Origin: JAJPKK01 sp963787675
GTDB lineage: Bacteria > Pseudomonadota > Alphaproteobacteria > Rhizobiales > Xanthobacteraceae
DNA: 64,000 nt
Assembly (NCBI GenBank): GCA_963787675.1
Contig: CAWBDV010000004.1
Coordinates: forward strand, 372,001 to 436,000
Reading direction: 5' to 3'
Shown here: positions 43,552 through 52,018 of the stretch, one piece after another
How the letters are laid out: each line of letters opens with the position of its first letter
Position numbering within the stretch: position 1 is the stretch's first letter
Translations under genes and position numbers: made by a program
The notes under the pieces: generated by a model
The model's database searches: none
The model's input: the letters and a program-made list of their open reading frames with translations, nothing else
What the model was told of the DNA's origin: nothing

Positions 43552-43998
43552 ATGGCCTTAACCATGATTGACAAGGTGGCAGCACGGACCGACCAGACCC
43601 AATGGGCGCCGGCGCTGCGAGCCGAATTCGACCGCGAGGCCAGTCAACCCAATGGCTGCGTCGGCAGCGAACTCGTTTCGGAAACCGACAAGGTACGGGT
43701 GTGGACAATCCGCCTGAAGCCCGGCCAGCGCTTCGGCTTCCACCGCCACGTGCTCAATTATTTCTGGTCGGCGATCACTCCGTGTCGCGGGCGCCAGCAC
43801 CTGATGGACGGCTCGACGGTAGAATACACCTATGCCCCCGGCGAGACCCGCCACGAGACCTATGGCAAGGGCGAGTTCAAGGTGCACGACCTCGAAAACA
43901 TCGGCGACAGCGAAATGGTGTTCATGACGGTCGAATTCCTCGACAGCGCCAACGCTCCGCTGGCGATTCCGGACAAAGTGCGCAGCGCCGCCGCCTAA
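43552..43998 (+). CDS. Cupin-fold hypothetical protein
   Basis: 148 residues, GGAGTTTTGCC before ATG 43552. 'VWTIRLKPGQRFGFHRHVLNYFW' with two His and 'GETRHETYGKGEFKVHDLEN' with two more fit the two cupin metal motifs. Cupins are beta-barrel enzymes or sensors; the function cannot be assigned. It stands between the divergent TPR transferase and the Liv transporter. Confidence 0.72.
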   Translation: MALTMIDKVAARTDQTQWAPALRAEFDREASQPNGCVGSELVSETDKVRVWTIRLKPGQRFGFHRHVLNYFWSAITPCRGRQHLMDGSTVEYTYAPGETRHETYGKGEFKVHDLENIGDSEMVFMTVEFLDSANAPLAIPDKVRSAAA

Positions 43999-44173
43999 TC
44001 CGCTCGCCAAACGCGAGCGCATGTGATTAATGCGTCATCGCCTGGCGCGGCCGGCGTGATTGCCGCGCACGGGCTGTGTTGCTTGGCCTGCCCTCATTTG
44101 GGTGAGGCAGCAGTACCAATGTTAGCTGGAAAAACGACGACAAGATCAAGGAAACGCGATTGGTGGGCTGTTG

Positions 44174-45055
44174 ATGGGCGAGTGCGCTTCCGCTGATCTC
44201 TTGCTTAATGCTTTGACGGCTGGACTTCTCCTTGGCGGCTTTTATGCCGCCGTGACGGTCGGGATTTCGATCTCGTTCGGAATTCTGGACATCGTCAACA
44301 TCGCTCATCCAGCGTTCATCATCCTCGGCGCCTATATCGCTTACATCGTCAATGCACAGACCGGACTTGATCCGATCCTCGTCAGCGTGATCGCCATACC
44401 GGCGTTCTATGCGTTGGGAGCCGGGATCTACCAGGTCTTCTACTTGTCATTCGAGAAGCGCGGGCATGATCCGTTACGCGGCCTCGCGTTCTTTTTCGGC
44501 ATTCTGTTCATCACGGAGGTCGCGCTGATCCTCGTGTTCGGCGTCGACTACCGTTACGTGCAGGCGCCGTATATCGAGCAAAGCTGGCATCTCGGTATCG
44601 TCGATTTGCCGCTGCGCATGCTCGTTCCCTGCGCGACGTCGATCGCGATGTTCGTGGTGCTGCAATTCTTTTTGAGCCGCACCTTCACCGGCCGCGCGAT
44701 CATGGCGGTCTCTCAGGACCAGTTCGCGCTGCAACTCATGGCGGCCGATCCCGTCAAGATCAAGCGCGTCGCCTTCGCGCTTTCGATTGCCACCGCTTCC
44801 ATTGCCGGCGCCTGCCTCATCGTGATCCAACCCGTCGAGCCGTCGATCGGCCGCGACTACATCGGCCGGGTCTTCGCGATTTGCGTTCTGGGCGGAATGG
44901 GCAGCCTCCCCGGGACACTTGTCGCCTCTCTGCTGCTCGGCGTCGTCGAAAGCTTTACCTCGACCTGCGCCGGCCCCTCCTGGGCGCCGGCGGTCTCGTT
45001 CGGATTGCTGCTCCTGACGCTCGCGTTCCGGCCCTCCGGCTTGATGGGGCGCTAG
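44174..45055 (+). CDS. LivH-type branched-chain amino acid ABC transporter permease
   Basis: 293 residues from ATG 44174. About eight helices; 'LTAGLLLGGFYAAVTVGISIS', 'DIVNIAHPAFIILGAYIAY' and 'FAICVLGGMGSLPGTLVASLLLG' (the LivH coupling loop to the ATPase) are characteristic. First gene of a four-gene importer: permease, permease, ATPase, ATPase. The binding protein is convergent at 48021-49286. Substrates in such systems include branched amino acids, urea, short amides and aromatic acids. Confidence 0.93.
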   Translation: MGECASADLLLNALTAGLLLGGFYAAVTVGISISFGILDIVNIAHPAFIILGAYIAYIVNAQTGLDPILVSVIAIPAFYALGAGIYQVFYLSFEKRGHDPLRGLAFFFGILFITEVALILVFGVDYRYVQAPYIEQSWHLGIVDLPLRMLVPCATSIAMFVVLQFFLSRTFTGRAIMAVSQDQFALQLMAADPVKIKRVAFALSIATASIAGACLIVIQPVEPSIGRDYIGRVFAICVLGGMGSLPGTLVASLLLGVVESFTSTCAGPSWAPAVSFGLLLLTLAFRPSGLMGR

Positions 45056-45058
45056 GTC

Positions 45059-46408
45059 ATGCGCGCCCCCCTCCCCGCTTGGGCATTCGTTCTCAGCTGC
45101 ACGGTCGTAGCTGCAATCCTGTTCATCGTGCTGCGTGTTGTAGGCAACGACTACACGTTCTTCGCAGGGTACACCGTCCTCCAGTTCGTCGTGCTCGCGA
45201 CCGCTTGGAATATCCTCGGCGGCTATACCGGCTACGTGAACTTCGGCAGCGCCGCATTCTTCGCGCTGGGGGCCTACAGCACCGTCTTCTTCTACAAGTT
45301 CTATCCCATGCCGATCCCGGTGCTGGTCGTCCTCGGCGCGGCGGTGTCGGGGCTCGTTGGTCTCGGCATGGGCTACCTGACGCTGCGCCTGCGCGGCGCA
45401 TTCTTCGCCATCGCGACACTTGCACTTGCCGTGGTGCTGCAAACGCTGGTGGTGAACTGGGAGTACGTCGGCGGCTCGCGGGGCGCCTACGTGATCCGAC
45501 CGTCGGACATCCTCGGCCTGCCCTACATCCAGTATCTGTTCCTGGTGATGCTGGCGCTTTGCGTGATCTCGCTCGGCATCGCCCACGCCATTGAGCATTC
45601 CAAGCTCGGCTACGGCTTTGCAACGATCCGCGACGATGAACTGGCCGCTGAAGCCTCCGGCGTGCCGACGCTTCATCTCAAACTTATCGCGACGACGATA
45701 TCCGGCGCCCTGATGGGCATGGCCGGTGCGCCGTTTCCCTACTACATCAGCTACCTCCAGCCCTCCTCGGCGTTCGCGCTCGATTACGCGGTGAATTCGA
45801 TCGCGATGCCGATGATCGGCGGTGCGACGACCTGGGCGGGTCCCCTGCTCGGCGCAATCTTGCTCGGCACGCTGGAGCAGATCACCACTGTCACCATCTC
45901 CTCGGCGGTCAATCTGCTGATCGTCGGCGTCTTGCTGGTCGGCTTCGTCATCATTGCGCCGAACGGGATCGTCGGCCTGATGAACGAGTTTCTCCGGGCC
46001 GCTTCGCCATCGCATCCCGACGCCCGTTCGCTCTCCATTATTGCGATCGCGAGCTATTGTTTCCTCGCCGGCATACTGGTGCTGGTGTTCAGCCTTGCCG
46101 TCGCGACCAAAGCCGGGCCGGCTTCGACCGCCTACGCCCTTGCCGGCTCGCTCCTCGCGATCCTGTTTGTCGCGGCAGCATTGGGATTGCTGAAGCTCCA
46201 AAGCTGGAGCCCGGCACTTGCCGTCGCCGTACTTGCAATTGCAGCGTTGGTCGTTGGCGCTGACGCCGTGACCGGCGGCGCCGTCGTGCAAGCGCCCGTT
46301 GCTCTCGGCGGCGTCCTTCTCGCGGCCCTCGCGGCGATCGTGCTCATGTCGCGGCCGGTCCGCGACCTCTATCGCCGACACAAGCTCGTTCCCGGAGCAG
46401 CGACATGA
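45059..46408 (+). CDS. LivM-type permease with an extra C-terminal membrane domain
   Basis: 449 residues. Residues about 1-310 are a usual LivM: 'TAWNILGGYTGYVNFGSAAF', 'YLTLRLRGAFFAIATLALAV', 'IEHSKLGYGFATIRDDELAA' and 'PMIGGATTWAGPLLGAILLG'. After 'APNGIVGLMNEFLRAA', where LivM normally ends, there are about 130 further residues with four to five hydrophobic helices ('IAIASYCFLAGILVLVFSLA', 'GSLLAILFVAAALGLLK', 'ALAVAVLAIAALVVGADAV', 'GGVLLAALAAIVLMSR'). The extension is in frame and precedes the LivG gene, which starts within it (ATGA overlap). Confidence 0.9.
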   Translation: MRAPLPAWAFVLSCTVVAAILFIVLRVVGNDYTFFAGYTVLQFVVLATAWNILGGYTGYVNFGSAAFFALGAYSTVFFYKFYPMPIPVLVVLGAAVSGLVGLGMGYLTLRLRGAFFAIATLALAVVLQTLVVNWEYVGGSRGAYVIRPSDILGLPYIQYLFLVMLALCVISLGIAHAIEHSKLGYGFATIRDDELAAEASGVPTLHLKLIATTISGALMGMAGAPFPYYISYLQPSSAFALDYAVNSIAMPMIGGATTWAGPLLGAILLGTLEQITTVTISSAVNLLIVGVLLVGFVIIAPNGIVGLMNEFLRAASPSHPDARSLSIIAIASYCFLAGILVLVFSLAVATKAGPASTAYALAGSLLAILFVAAALGLLKLQSWSPALAVAVLAIAALVVGADAVTGGAVVQAPVALGGVLLAALAAIVLMSRPVRDLYRRHKLVPGAAT

Positions 46409-47139
46409 AACCGCTGCTCGAAGTGAGCGGACTGGGCAAGAGGTTCGGCGGCTTTGTCGCGCTCGACAACATCGACCTCGCGATCCCGCCCGGGGAGCGT
46501 GTCGGCCTGATCGGCCCCAACGGCTCAGGCAAGAGCACGCTCGTCAATTGCCTGTGCGGCGCGCTCACCAACGAGGTTGGCACCGTGAAGTTCGAGGGGC
46601 GCGACCTCGTCGGGCTCGCCGCTCATGCGCGCACGCGGCTCGGGCTTTCGCGCACCTTCCAGTTGCCGCGGCCGTTCGCCAGCATGTCGGTCGCTGACAA
46701 CATGCGGGTGCCGTTACTCTACGCAGTCAACGCCAGGCGCAAGCCGGCACTGTCCGGCTCCGAGATCGCGAGCCGTTGCGAGGAGCTGTTAGCGCTCGTC
46801 GGCCTCGCCGACCGGGCGCGCCACGACCCGCGCGATCTCACCCAGGTCGATATGCGCAAGCTTGAACTTGCCCGCGCCATGGCGGCCGAGCCCAAGCTTC
46901 TGATCGCCGACGAAGCCATGGCCGGGCTCTCCCACTCCGAGGTCAACGACATCGTTGCGTTACTGATCCGCCTCAATGAGCGCGGCATCACCGTGATCAT
47001 GATCGAGCACATCATGCGCGCGGTGATGACGTTCTCCCAACGCCTCGTCGTGCTCGTTTCGGGCCGCAAGATCGCCGACGGCAAGCCCGACGTGGTTATC
47101 CGCGATCCCGAGGTCGAGAGGGCGTATCTTGGCCAATAG
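46405..47139 (+). CDS. LivG-type ABC transporter ATPase
   Basis: 244 residues. Walker A GPNGSGKST at about 35-43, Q-loop 'SRTFQLPRPFA', Walker B 'LLIADEAMAGLS', H-loop 'IMIEHIMRAVM'. The signature position has 'LTQVDMRKLELARAM' rather than LSxGQ, as in one subgroup of LivG-like ATPases. It energises the importer with LivF and the two permeases. Starts inside the LivM gene end. Confidence 0.93.
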   Translation: MKPLLEVSGLGKRFGGFVALDNIDLAIPPGERVGLIGPNGSGKSTLVNCLCGALTNEVGTVKFEGRDLVGLAAHARTRLGLSRTFQLPRPFASMSVADNMRVPLLYAVNARRKPALSGSEIASRCEELLALVGLADRARHDPRDLTQVDMRKLELARAMAAEPKLLIADEAMAGLSHSEVNDIVALLIRLNERGITVIMIEHIMRAVMTFSQRLVVLVSGRKIADGKPDVVIRDPEVERAYLGQ

Positions 47140-47860
47140 CATCACCATCAGCGGCGTCGATGCCTCCTACGGGGCCGTGCGCGTGCTGGAGGACGTCTCG
47201 ATCGAGATTCGCGGCGGCGAGACAGTGGTGCTGCTCGGCACCAACGGCAACGGTAAGAGCACGCTCATGAAAAGCATCATGGGCATCGTGCGGCCGAAAG
47301 CCGGCTCGATCGTCGCCGAGATCGAAGGCGTGCGCCACGACCTCGTCGGTCGTGCGACCGAGGACATCGTCGATCTCGGTATCGCGCTTGTGCCGGAGGG
47401 CCGGCGACTGTTTCCCCGGCTCACTGTCGAGGAGAATTTGCTGCTTGGCGCGTTCCGCCCCAAGGCGCGAGCGCAGATCAAGACAAACATGGAATTCTGC
47501 TTCACGGCATTTCCGCGCCTCGCCGAGCGCCGGCGCCAGCTTGCCGGCTCGATGAGCGGCGGCGAGCAGCAGATGCTCGCGCTCGGCCGTGCGCTAATGC
47601 TGGCGCCGCGCATCCTCCTCGTCGATGAGCCTTCGGTTGGGCTTGCCCCCGTGCTGGTCGCCCGCACCATCGACGCCATCAAGGAGCTCAAGGATCAGTA
47701 CAAGTTGACCGTACTGATGGCCGAGCAGAATTTTCCCCAGGCGCTCCGCATCGCCGATCGCGGCTATGTCATCGTCCACGGCAAGATCGCGTTCGAGGGG
47801 AAATCCGCCGACGAACTCAACAACAACGATCTGATCCGCAAATTCTATCTGGGCCTATGA
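47129..47860 (+). CDS. LivF-type ABC transporter ATPase
   Basis: 243 residues; start codon TTG at 47129 with GAGAGG upstream, overlapping livG by 11 bases. Walker A 'GTNGNGKST', signature 'MSGGEQQMLALGRALM', Walker B 'RILLVDEPSVGLAP', H-loop 'VLMAEQNFPQALRI'. Canonical signature, so it could complement the unusual one of its LivG partner in the dimer. Confidence 0.93.
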   Translation: MANSITISGVDASYGAVRVLEDVSIEIRGGETVVLLGTNGNGKSTLMKSIMGIVRPKAGSIVAEIEGVRHDLVGRATEDIVDLGIALVPEGRRLFPRLTVEENLLLGAFRPKARAQIKTNMEFCFTAFPRLAERRRQLAGSMSGGEQQMLALGRALMLAPRILLVDEPSVGLAPVLVARTIDAIKELKDQYKLTVLMAEQNFPQALRIADRGYVIVHGKIAFEGKSADELNNNDLIRKFYLGL

Positions 47861-47887
47861 GCCGCACGATGCGGTTCAGCTGCGAGG

Positions 47888-48006
47888 CGCCGTAGGGTGC
47901 GCAAAGCGAAGCGTGCGCACCGCTCCTCGATGTGGCGGTGCGCACGGCGGACCGATGTCCTTGCCAATGAATGCCGGTTCTTGGCCGCCTTTGCGCACCC
48001 TACGGG
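47888..48006. repeat. GGTGCGCAAAG palindromic repeat, copy 2
   Basis: Reverse complement of this 119-base element matches copy 1 (19936-20049) in its ends (CGCCGTAGGGTGCGCAAAG / CTTTGCGCACCCTACGGG) and in the internal GGTGCGCACGCTTCGC and CCGCCGTGCGCACC. It fills the space between convergent livF and the livJ-like gene. Confidence 0.75.
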
Positions 48007-48020
48007 TTCGCGCTGTCGGC

Positions 48021-49286
48021 TTACTTCGCCTTTTCGTACGGATAGATCGCGTTGCCGGACTTGAACTCGGCCGGCGTGACCACCGTCTGCGTTCCCATAG
48101 TGCGAAACTGTTCGAGGTCGTTACCCTTGATGTCGTGGAATTGAATCTGCAGCATCCGCGACTTTGCCCATTCTCCGTCGGGGCCGAATTTCACGTCGCC
48201 GATCATCGTCTTGAACGAGTTGGCACGCATGTAGTCGGCGAGCTTCTGGTCATCGAGGGACTTGGTTGCCTCGACGGCTTGCGCCAGCACTTGAAGCTGC
48301 GCGTAGGCCCACGGCCCCATGTAATAGCCGAGCGGATCAACGCCTTCGGCCGGAGCCTTGGCCTGATAGGTCTTCAGGAATGCGTCGATCCCGGCGAACT
48401 CCAGCTTCGGCACCGGCAGCCAGAAGTCGTAATTGACGATACCGTTGAGAAGCGGGCCCAACTGGGTTTTGAACGCGGTCGCCTGCAGTCCGACCATGGC
48501 GCCGCCCAGCATCTTTGGTTTGAAGCCGACCTCGTTGATGGCACGAACCATGCCCACCGAATCCGGCGGGTAGGAGCAAATCACGAGAATGTCCGGGTTG
48601 GTTGCCTGGATTGCGCGCACGATCGGCGTGTAGTCGGTGGTCGAAGGCGGATAAGTCTTGTCGTAGACGATCTTGAGCTTATGCGTCTTCGCGTTGTCGC
48701 GGGCACCATCGGAGGCGTTGCGCGAGAATTCCTGATCCGCTGCCACGATCGCAATGGTCTGCGGCTTCGGATTCTGCTCCGCCGCAATATCGAAGAAGCC
48801 CTTCGTGATCGATTCTTTCGGATCGGGGCCGGACGGGATCATGGCGAAGTAGTTCGGGTATTTGAACTCGGTGTTCACCGCGAGCCCGAACAGTCCGATG
48901 AAGACCTTCTTGCGCTGCATGATGATCGGCATTGCCGGCGCGACCTGCGCCGTGGCATAGGGACCGATGACCAGATCGACTTTGTCGATATCGAGCAGCT
49001 TCGTGTAGATGCCGGGAACCGTCGCCGGACTGCTCTGGTCGTCGTAATAGACAAGCTTGACCGGGCGCCCGAGCAGGCCGCCTTTGGCGTTGATGTCCTC
49101 TTCCCAGATCTTCTGTGCGAGCAACGCCGATTTTCCGTTCGGCGCGAGGCCGCCGGTCAGCGCCATGCTGAAGCCGATCTTGATCGGCTGACCGGACTCC
49201 GCCGCAGCGCCGCCCGTAAGCGCAGCGAACGCTCCTGAGATGGCGATCGCGGCTGCCGCGATCGCTGAGAAAAGTTTGAAACGCAT
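48021..49286 (-). CDS. ABC-type branched-chain amino acid / amide binding protein (LivJ-like)
   Basis: 421 residues with signal peptide (cut near 'TGGAAAES'). 'IKIGFSMALTGGLAPNGKSAL', 'LLGRPVKLVYYDDQSSPATV', 'TIAIVAADQEFSRNASDGAR' and 'NPDILVICSYPPDSVGMVRA' are the LivJ / urea-type Periplas_BP_6 landmarks. It is convergent with the Liv permease/ATPase genes, separated by the palindromic repeat, so it is probably their binding protein though under its own promoter. The ligand is not determinable here. Confidence 0.92.
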   Translation of the reverse strand: MRFKLFSAIAAAAIAISGAFAALTGGAAAESGQPIKIGFSMALTGGLAPNGKSALLAQKIWEEDINAKGGLLGRPVKLVYYDDQSSPATVPGIYTKLLDIDKVDLVIGPYATAQVAPAMPIIMQRKKVFIGLFGLAVNTEFKYPNYFAMIPSGPDPKESITKGFFDIAAEQNPKPQTIAIVAADQEFSRNASDGARDNAKTHKLKIVYDKTYPPSTTDYTPIVRAIQATNPDILVICSYPPDSVGMVRAINEVGFKPKMLGGAMVGLQATAFKTQLGPLLNGIVNYDFWLPVPKLEFAGIDAFLKTYQAKAPAEGVDPLGYYMGPWAYAQLQVLAQAVEATKSLDDQKLADYMRANSFKTMIGDVKFGPDGEWAKSRMLQIQFHDIKGNDLEQFRTMGTQTVVTPAEFKSGNAIYPYEKAK

Positions 49287-49447
49287 ATCGTTCCCTCCGA
49301 TGAATTAGTGCGCCCTCTCAGGGTTCGCTTTTGATTATTGCCGGCATAGTAGGACCAATCCGGAGCACGGCGCCAGTGCCGACGCTCCGGGCCAAATCGA
49401 CGCGGCCTTTATGGTTAGGCGATCACACTGTGGCGTCACATTGTGCG

Positions 49448-49750
49448 TCACACGGTGGCGTCGCCGGCCTCAAGCATCACGGTCTCGACCTCCCCGGCAC
49501 CGTTGCGGCGGAAGGCCGCAGCTTCGTCGTATTCGGTCGAACGAAAGCAAGCGACACCTTGCTCGAATGTCGGAAACTCGATCACGACGAACCGACGAAA
49601 TTTGTCGGGCCCCTCCATGATCTCGAAACGCCCACCACGTGCAAGAACGCGGCCGCCGTACTTGGCAATGATGGCGGGTATCCGGTCAGTGTATTTTTTG
49701 TATTCGATGGGGTCGTTAATGCGCGAACGTGCGATCCAATAAGCAATCAT
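49448..49750 (-). CDS. DUF1330 protein
   Basis: 100 residues, AGGAAGAGGTGCC before ATG 49750. 'YWIARSRINDPIEYKKYTDR', 'IIAKYGGRVLARGGRFEIME' and 'FVVIEFPTFEQGVACFRSTEY' are conserved in DUF1330, a ferredoxin-like alpha/beta-barrel dimer of unknown role. It is divergent from the VOC protein gene, with 126 bases between. Confidence 0.9.
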   Translation of the reverse strand: MIAYWIARSRINDPIEYKKYTDRIPAIIAKYGGRVLARGGRFEIMEGPDKFRRFVVIEFPTFEQGVACFRSTEYDEAAAFRRNGAGEVETVMLEAGDATV

Positions 49751-49876
49751 GGCACCTCTTCCTGCGGTCCGTCTGGACTTGGCGACGGCAATCAGGGAAG
49801 TTTACGGGAACATGCGCGTTCGCCCAAAGATGAAATTCGACTTTGACGGCGCGCTCCACAGAACAGGAGAGCCGCG

Positions 49877-50332
49877 ATGCCGCTGCACCACCTGCAACAT
49901 TTTCTAATTCAAACCGAGGACCTGGAGAAAACCAGGGACTGGTACGTGGACGTATTAGGCATGCGGGTCGGACCGCATCCGGATTTCAAGTTTCCGGTCT
50001 ACTGGCTCTACGTCGGCGACACCGACGTGCTGCATATCACCCAGGGCGGCGCCAACGTTTCCGAAAACCGTATGAAGTACCTCGGCCAGCAGTCGAGCGC
50101 GACGACCGGCTCGGGGGTCGTCGATCACGTGGCGTTCCGCGCCACCGGTCTCCTCGACATGATCGCAAGCCTCAAGAAGAAGGGCATCGATTTCAAGGAG
50201 CGCCGCGTCAACAACCAAGGCCTCTATCAGCTGTTCCTGATCGATCCCAACGGCGTAAAGATCGAACTGAACTTCGAAGCTGCGGAAGCGCAGGGGCGCG
50301 AGCCCGAACTGATGGCCTCCTCGCTATCTTAG
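49877..50332 (+). CDS. VOC (glyoxalase/dioxygenase) superfamily protein
   Basis: 151 residues with GAGAGCCGCG before the ATG. 'LHHLQHFLIQTEDLEKTRDWYVDVLGMR' region, 'DTDVLHITQGGANVSENRM', 'VDHVAFRATGLLDMIASLKKK' and 'LYQLFLIDPNGVKIELNFEAA' show two paired beta-alpha-beta-beta-beta modules with His...Glu metal ligands. The family includes glyoxalase I, extradiol dioxygenases and resistance proteins. Probably catabolic, being 100 bases upstream of the TctC gene. Confidence 0.88.
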   Translation: MPLHHLQHFLIQTEDLEKTRDWYVDVLGMRVGPHPDFKFPVYWLYVGDTDVLHITQGGANVSENRMKYLGQQSSATTGSGVVDHVAFRATGLLDMIASLKKKGIDFKERRVNNQGLYQLFLIDPNGVKIELNFEAAEAQGREPELMASSLS

Positions 50333-50437
50333 TGCGCCGGCGGCGACGATCCTCCGCACATCCGGAGACGGCCGCTTTCGCATTGCCCGCGTCTGGCGCC
50401 GCCGCTAGTGTCGCGCAACGCCAGCCGGGAGGTCGAG

Positions 50438-51436
50438 ATGGATAGACGCAGTTTCGTCATGGGTTCCGCGGCTACAGCAGCGATGCTGGCGCCCACGGCG
50501 CTCGTTCCAGGTGCGGGATTCGCCCAGGATGCGAACTATCCCTCGCGGGCAATTACGTTCATCAATCCATTCCCTCCAGGTGGCGCTGCCGACGTGGTTG
50601 CCCGGCCGTTCGCCGCGGTCCTGGAGCCCATCATCAAGGTGCCGGCGGTCATCGATACCAAGGCCGGCGCGGCGGGCGCCGTCGGCGCTCAAGTCGCCGC
50701 CCACGCGAAACCGGACGGCTACACGCTCCTTGTGCACATTGTCTCGATCTCCGGCTTTGCCGAAGTGGACAAGCTTTTTCGCCGGCAGCCGAAGTTTACG
50801 CGTGCCGATTTCATTCCGATCGCCCGCTTCATTGCCGACCCGTGCGTTCTCATCGTTAATTCTCAGACGCCCTATCAGACACTCAAAGAATTCACCGATG
50901 ACGCGATGAAGCGCCCGAACGAGATCATCTTCTCGTCGTCGGGCCTCTACGGCGCGTTGCATTTGCCGATGGCGCTCTACATCAAGGCCGCCGGCATCAA
51001 GCTGCGTCACCTGCCGACAACCGGCGGCGGACCGGCGCTGACTGCGCTGATCGGAAACAACTCTCAGGCGCTGGTGTCGTCGATTGCGGCGTGCATCGGC
51101 CAGATCAAAGGCGGGCGGGCTCGTGCTCTGGCATCATTTGGTGCTGCTCGCTCGCGAGCGCTGCCCGATGTGCCGACGATGAAAGAGCTCGGCTACAATA
51201 TCGAGTTCTACCTCTGGGTTGGGCTGTTTGCTCCGAAGGCGACGCCTGAGCCGATCGTAATGAAAATCCGCAACTTTACCCGCGAGGCCGTTGGCACACC
51301 GAAATTCAAGGAGCTGATGGACAATATCGGCCAGGATGTCGCTTATCTCGATCAGGCGGAATTCCGCACGTTCTGGGACGCTGACGCGAAGCGCGTCGAA
51401 GACGCGGTGCAAACGATTGGACGCGTAGAGGGGTAA
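50438..51436 (+). CDS. TctC/Bug-family periplasmic binding protein
   Basis: 332 residues from ATG 50438 with GGGAGGTCGAG upstream; the ATG 30 bases earlier adds nothing typical. Twin-arginine-like signal 'MDRRSFVMGSAATAAML'. 'YPSRAITFINPFPPGGAADVVARPF', 'VIDTKAGAAGAVGAQVAAHA', 'PDGYTLLVHIV' and 'LPDVPTMKELGYNIEFYLWVG' are Bug landmarks. It supplies ligand to the following TctB/TctA pair. The ligand is probably a small carboxylate, perhaps linked to the hydantoinase downstream. Confidence 0.93.
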   Translation: MDRRSFVMGSAATAAMLAPTALVPGAGFAQDANYPSRAITFINPFPPGGAADVVARPFAAVLEPIIKVPAVIDTKAGAAGAVGAQVAAHAKPDGYTLLVHIVSISGFAEVDKLFRRQPKFTRADFIPIARFIADPCVLIVNSQTPYQTLKEFTDDAMKRPNEIIFSSSGLYGALHLPMALYIKAAGIKLRHLPTTGGGPALTALIGNNSQALVSSIAACIGQIKGGRARALASFGAARSRALPDVPTMKELGYNIEFYLWVGLFAPKATPEPIVMKIRNFTREAVGTPKFKELMDNIGQDVAYLDQAEFRTFWDADAKRVEDAVQTIGRVEG

Positions 51437-51440
51437 TATT

Positions 51441-51543
51441 CCTCCCCCGCGTGCGGGGAGGATTAGGGAGGGGGCACACTCCACGGCACTCACGCGCGGT
51501 GACGGCCCCTCTCCGGTCCTCCCCCGCAAGCGGGGCGAGGGGA
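51441..51543. repeat. CCTCCCCC...GCGGGG palindromic repeat, intergenic copy
   Basis: Units CCTCCCCCGCGTGCGGGGAGG and CCTCCCCCGCAAGCGGGG flank a shorter 'CCACGGCAC' core. The same layout, at about 80% by eye, occurs inside the hydantoinase gene at 54486-54608. Here it lies harmlessly between tctC and tctB. Confidence 0.7.
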
Positions 51544-51571
51544 CAAACATGAGGGAGGTTACTTAGAGCCC

Positions 51572-52015
51572 ATGACGCTTCGCGCGGATCATGTCGCCGG
51601 CGGCGCTGCGATCATCGCAGCGCTGGTCGTACTTGCGGGGAGTGGCGATTTGCCCTTCGGCACGCTCGCCTTTCCGGGCGCGGGCATGATGCCGAAGCTC
51701 GTTTGCGGCTTATTGATTCTGTTCGGGGTAGTGCTCGTCATGCGCGCGCCCGCGAGCGCGCCGTTTGCCGACATCGGCTGGACCGACCTGCCTCATGCGA
51801 TCCGCGTGTTCGTGATTACGGCAGTCGCGGTCGCACTCTACACCACGCTCGGCTTCATCATCGCGATGTCGCTGATGATGTTCGCGCTGATCGCCCTCGA
51901 GGGACGCAACCTGATCGCGGCCGCCGTCTACAGCATCGGAATCAGCCTGGTGACCTACTTGGTGTTCACCTACGCGCTCAAATCGCCGCTTGAGCAGGGC
52001 GTACTTGGATTCTGA
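51572..52015 (+). CDS. TctB-family small membrane subunit
   Basis: 147 residues, four helices: 'AAIIAALVVLAGSGDLPFGT', 'GMMPKLVCGLLILFGVVLVM', 'AIRVFVITAVAVALYTTLGFII', 'YSIGISLVTYLVFTYALKSPL'. The 'TYALKSPL' end resembles the TctB 'LPG' C-terminal motif. Length is usual for TctB. It sits 135 bases after tctC, the gap filled by the palindromic repeat, and 3 bases before tctA. Confidence 0.87.
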   Translation: MTLRADHVAGGAAIIAALVVLAGSGDLPFGTLAFPGAGMMPKLVCGLLILFGVVLVMRAPASAPFADIGWTDLPHAIRVFVITAVAVALYTTLGFIIAMSLMMFALIALEGRNLIAAAVYSIGISLVTYLVFTYALKSPLEQGVLGF

Positions 52016-52018
52016 CCA

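Noticed and set aside
44474..46381. 635-codon leftward open frame antisense to the LivH/LivM genes
   Set aside because: It is a mirror of GC-rich codons in the real permease genes; its sequence is unusually charged (Arg/Glu/Asp/His) with no domain and no ribosome site.
49331..49846. 171-codon rightward frame antisense to DUF1330
   Set aside because: Antisense to a well-supported DUF1330 gene and extends into the VOC promoter region; no protein features.
51441..51543. Possible CRISPR-like repeat-spacer pattern in GC-rich repeats
   Set aside because: The units are single palindromic elements, not regularly spaced direct repeats with unique spacers, and no cas genes are present.
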